From contig NZ_JAULSC010000002.1 of NCBI RefSeq assembly GCF_030518195.1, positions 243,394 to 307,393 of the forward strand: DNA of 64,000 nucleotides, written 5' to 3'. The stretch comes from Nocardioides cremeus. GTDB lineage: Bacteria > Actinomycetota > Actinomycetes > Propionibacteriales > Nocardioidaceae. Below, in pieces: positions 60,844-64,000 of the stretch. The position numbers and the translations under genes were made by a program. The number at the start of each line of letters is the position of its first letter. Position 1 is the stretch's first letter. The notes under the pieces were generated by a model. That model saw nothing but the letters and a program-made list of their open reading frames with translations. It had not been told where the DNA came from and did no database searches.

Positions 60844-62019
60844 ATGGAGACCCTCGCCCTCGTGATCCTCGTCATCGCCGTCGTCGGTGTCGCCCTCGTG
60901 GGCGCCGTCGCCGGCCTCGTCGTCACCCGGCGCCGCAAGCCGGGCCCGCTGCCCGACACCCACACCGACGTCCTCGGCACCCCCACCGCCGACCCGGAGG
61001 CGCCGCCGGTCGAGCTGAGCGCGCCGCCGGCGACGATCGAGCCCGAGGCGCCGGTCGAGCCGGAGGCCCCGGCCGAGCCGGTCGCACCCCCGCTCGAGCG
61101 GCCCGAGGGCACCGCCTCGCGGCTGGTGCGGCTGCGCCAGCGGCTCGCGGGCTCCCAGGGCGCGCTGGGGCGCGGGCTGCTCGCCCTGCTCTCGCGCGAG
61201 CGCCTCGACGAGGACACCTGGGAGGACATCGAGGACACCCTGCTCACCGCCGACATCGGTGTCGCCCCGACCCAGGAGCTGGTCGAGCGGCTGCGCAGCC
61301 GGCTGCGGGTCGAGGGCACGGCCGACCCGCGCGCGGTGCTGCGCGAGGAGCTGCTGGCCCTGGTCGACCCGACCATGGACCGCGCCCTGCGCGTGAGCGG
61401 CGAGGGCGACGAGCCGGGCGTGGTGCTGGTCGTCGGGGTCAACGGCGCCGGCAAGACCACCACCGTCGGCAAGATCGCCCGCATCCTGGTCGCCGAGGAC
61501 CGCAGCGTGGTGCTCGGCGCGGCCGACACCTTCCGCGCCGCCGCCGTCGAGCAGCTCGGCACCTGGGGCGAGCGGGTCGGGGTCGAGACCGTCAAGGGCG
61601 AGGAGGGCGCCGACCCGGCCTCGGTCGCCTTCCGTGCCGTCGAGGAGGGCCGCCGCCAGGGCGTCGACACGGTCATCGTCGACACCGCCGGGCGCCTGCA
61701 GAACAAGCAGGGCCTGATGGACGAGCTCGGCAAGGTCAAGCGGGTCGTCGAGAAGCAGGCCCCGGTCACCGAGGTGCTGCTGGTGCTCGACGCCACCACC
61801 GGCCAGAACGGCATGATCCAGGCCCGCGTGTTCAGCGAGGCCGTCGACGTCACCGGCATCGTGCTGACCAAGCTCGACGGCTCGGCCAAGGGCGGCATCG
61901 TGGTCGCCGTGCAGCGCGAGCTCGGCGTGCCGGTCAAGCTGGTGGGCCTCGGCGAGGGCGCCGACGACCTGGCGCCCTTCGACGCCGGCGCCTTCGTCGA
62001 CGCCCTGCTCGGCGGCTGA
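60844..62019 (+). CDS. ftsY: Signal recognition particle receptor FtsY
   Basis: The 391-residue GTPase has an N-terminal membrane helix (residues 2-28), an acidic/Pro-rich A region, and an N domain starting near RLVRLRQRLAG. The G domain has GVNGAGKTTT (P loop), DTFRAAAVEQL, DTAGR and TKLDGSAKGG. It docks ribosome-SRP complexes at the membrane. The ATG at 60844 was chosen over one 9 bp earlier because GGATGAGGG precedes it. Confidence 0.95.
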   Translation: METLALVILVIAVVGVALVGAVAGLVVTRRRKPGPLPDTHTDVLGTPTADPEAPPVELSAPPATIEPEAPVEPEAPAEPVAPPLERPEGTASRLVRLRQRLAGSQGALGRGLLALLSRERLDEDTWEDIEDTLLTADIGVAPTQELVERLRSRLRVEGTADPRAVLREELLALVDPTMDRALRVSGEGDEPGVVLVVGVNGAGKTTTVGKIARILVAEDRSVVLGAADTFRAAAVEQLGTWGERVGVETVKGEEGADPASVAFRAVEEGRRQGVDTVIVDTAGRLQNKQGLMDELGKVKRVVEKQAPVTEVLLVLDATTGQNGMIQARVFSEAVDVTGIVLTKLDGSAKGGIVVAVQRELGVPVKLVGLGEGADDLAPFDAGAFVDALLGG

Positions 62020-62030
62020 CCTCACCGGAG

Positions 62031-62077
62031 TTCACCGGGGTGTAACACGGGCGGCGCACTCGTTGCCCGGGCGTAAC
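62031..62077. promoter_or_regulatory. Candidate GlnR boxes upstream of amtB
   Basis: TTCAC-N6-GTAAC (62031-62046) and GTTGC-N6-GTAAC (62062-62077) each match the actinobacterial GlnR half-site pattern gTnAC-N6-GaAAC at eight of the ten scored positions. They lie 31 bp apart, in front of the ammonium transporter, a classic GlnR target. The assignment rests on pattern matching by eye. Confidence 0.4.
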
Positions 62078-62198
62078 ACCCGCCGCCGGGCCCTGAAACA
62101 CGGGATCGACAGGCTCAGCACCGATGGGGACGCACCCCGCACCCGACATCGCGGTCGGGGCCGGGGGAGCGTCCTTCCGAGCTGAACTTGGAGGTTCT

Positions 62199-63874
<1,676 letters not shown>

Positions 63875-63916
63875 TCGGCCCCGTCATCGTGCCTGTGACG
63901 CGCCCGTGAGAGCAGC

Positions 63917-63953
63917 GACGGCCCGGTCCACCCCTGCGGTGGGCCGGGCCGTC
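63917..63953 (+). terminator. Terminator after glnB
   Basis: GACGGCCCGG-T-CCACC pairs with GGTGG-G-CCGGGCCGTC (63917-63953, one T-G wobble) around a CCTGC loop. No T tract follows. The last 47 bp of the window show no gene. Confidence 0.7.
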
Positions 63954-64000
63954 GTCACGTCCGGCATGATCGGGGGCCACCACCAGCCCCGCTCCCACCC

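Overview
The window is chromosomal DNA from a very GC-rich actinobacterium, most likely of the Nocardioidaceae type. Evidence for this is the gene order recG-rsmD-coaD-yceD-rpmF-rnc-mutM-smc-ftsY-amtB-glnB, an NdgR-type IclR gene divergent from leuCD, a BioQ/BioYMN biotin locus, F420 cofactor synthesis (cofC), an HU protein with a long Lys/Ala tail, GluRS next to tRNA-Gln and tRNA-Glu, and frequent GTG/TTG starts. This is a judgement from gene content, not from a database search.

Layout. 0-11 kb: citramalate synthase behind a U-rich terminator or attenuator, an FMN reductase, a methyltransferase, an amidase, an AAC(2')-I-like acetyltransferase, the bioY-bioM-bioN importer divergent from a BioQ-like TetR gene with a perfect operator palindrome between them, a pentapeptide-repeat protein, and an RsbQ/RsbP energy-stress pair. 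11.26-24.74 kb: an integrated element (see below). 25-46 kb: FAH-family protein, gltX, CPBP protease, tRNA-Gln(CUG), tRNA-Glu(CUC), an LCP protein, an AdaA-AlkA fusion with ogt, ndgR/leuCD, HU, cofC, plsC-gpsA, a trans-sulfuration enzyme, murF-ddl, a second ddl-like gene, and thiL. 46-64 kb: housekeeping genes (rpmB, a DAK2 kinase, recG through rnc and mutM, smc, ftsY, amtB-glnB).

The most unusual part is a 13.5-kb element bounded by a 12-bp direct repeat (11259-11270 and 24731-24742). A large serine integrase appears to have inserted it inside a host protein-coding gene. The 12-bp core encodes four residues, Asp-Leu-Tyr-Lys. The element carries its own homologous but diverged 3' end of that gene, so the host gene (24455-25345) stays full length, while the original 3' end is stranded at 10953-11270 in front of rsbQ. 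The element carries small regulatory genes, a RecD/Dda-like helicase, structured noncoding DNA, an AP2/HNH-like zinc protein and a terminase-small-subunit-like protein, but no capsid, portal, large terminase or conjugation genes. This resembles a phage satellite. At its right end it carries a complete Type III restriction-modification system (mod-res) of visibly lower GC content, as probable anti-phage cargo.

A second theme is repeat DNA. Three host intergenic regions (29.0, 39.0-39.7 and 43.3-43.55 kb) carry arrays sharing a 22-bp periodicity and a GCGCCGGSTC-type core. At two of them the repeats supply the stop codons of the flanking genes.
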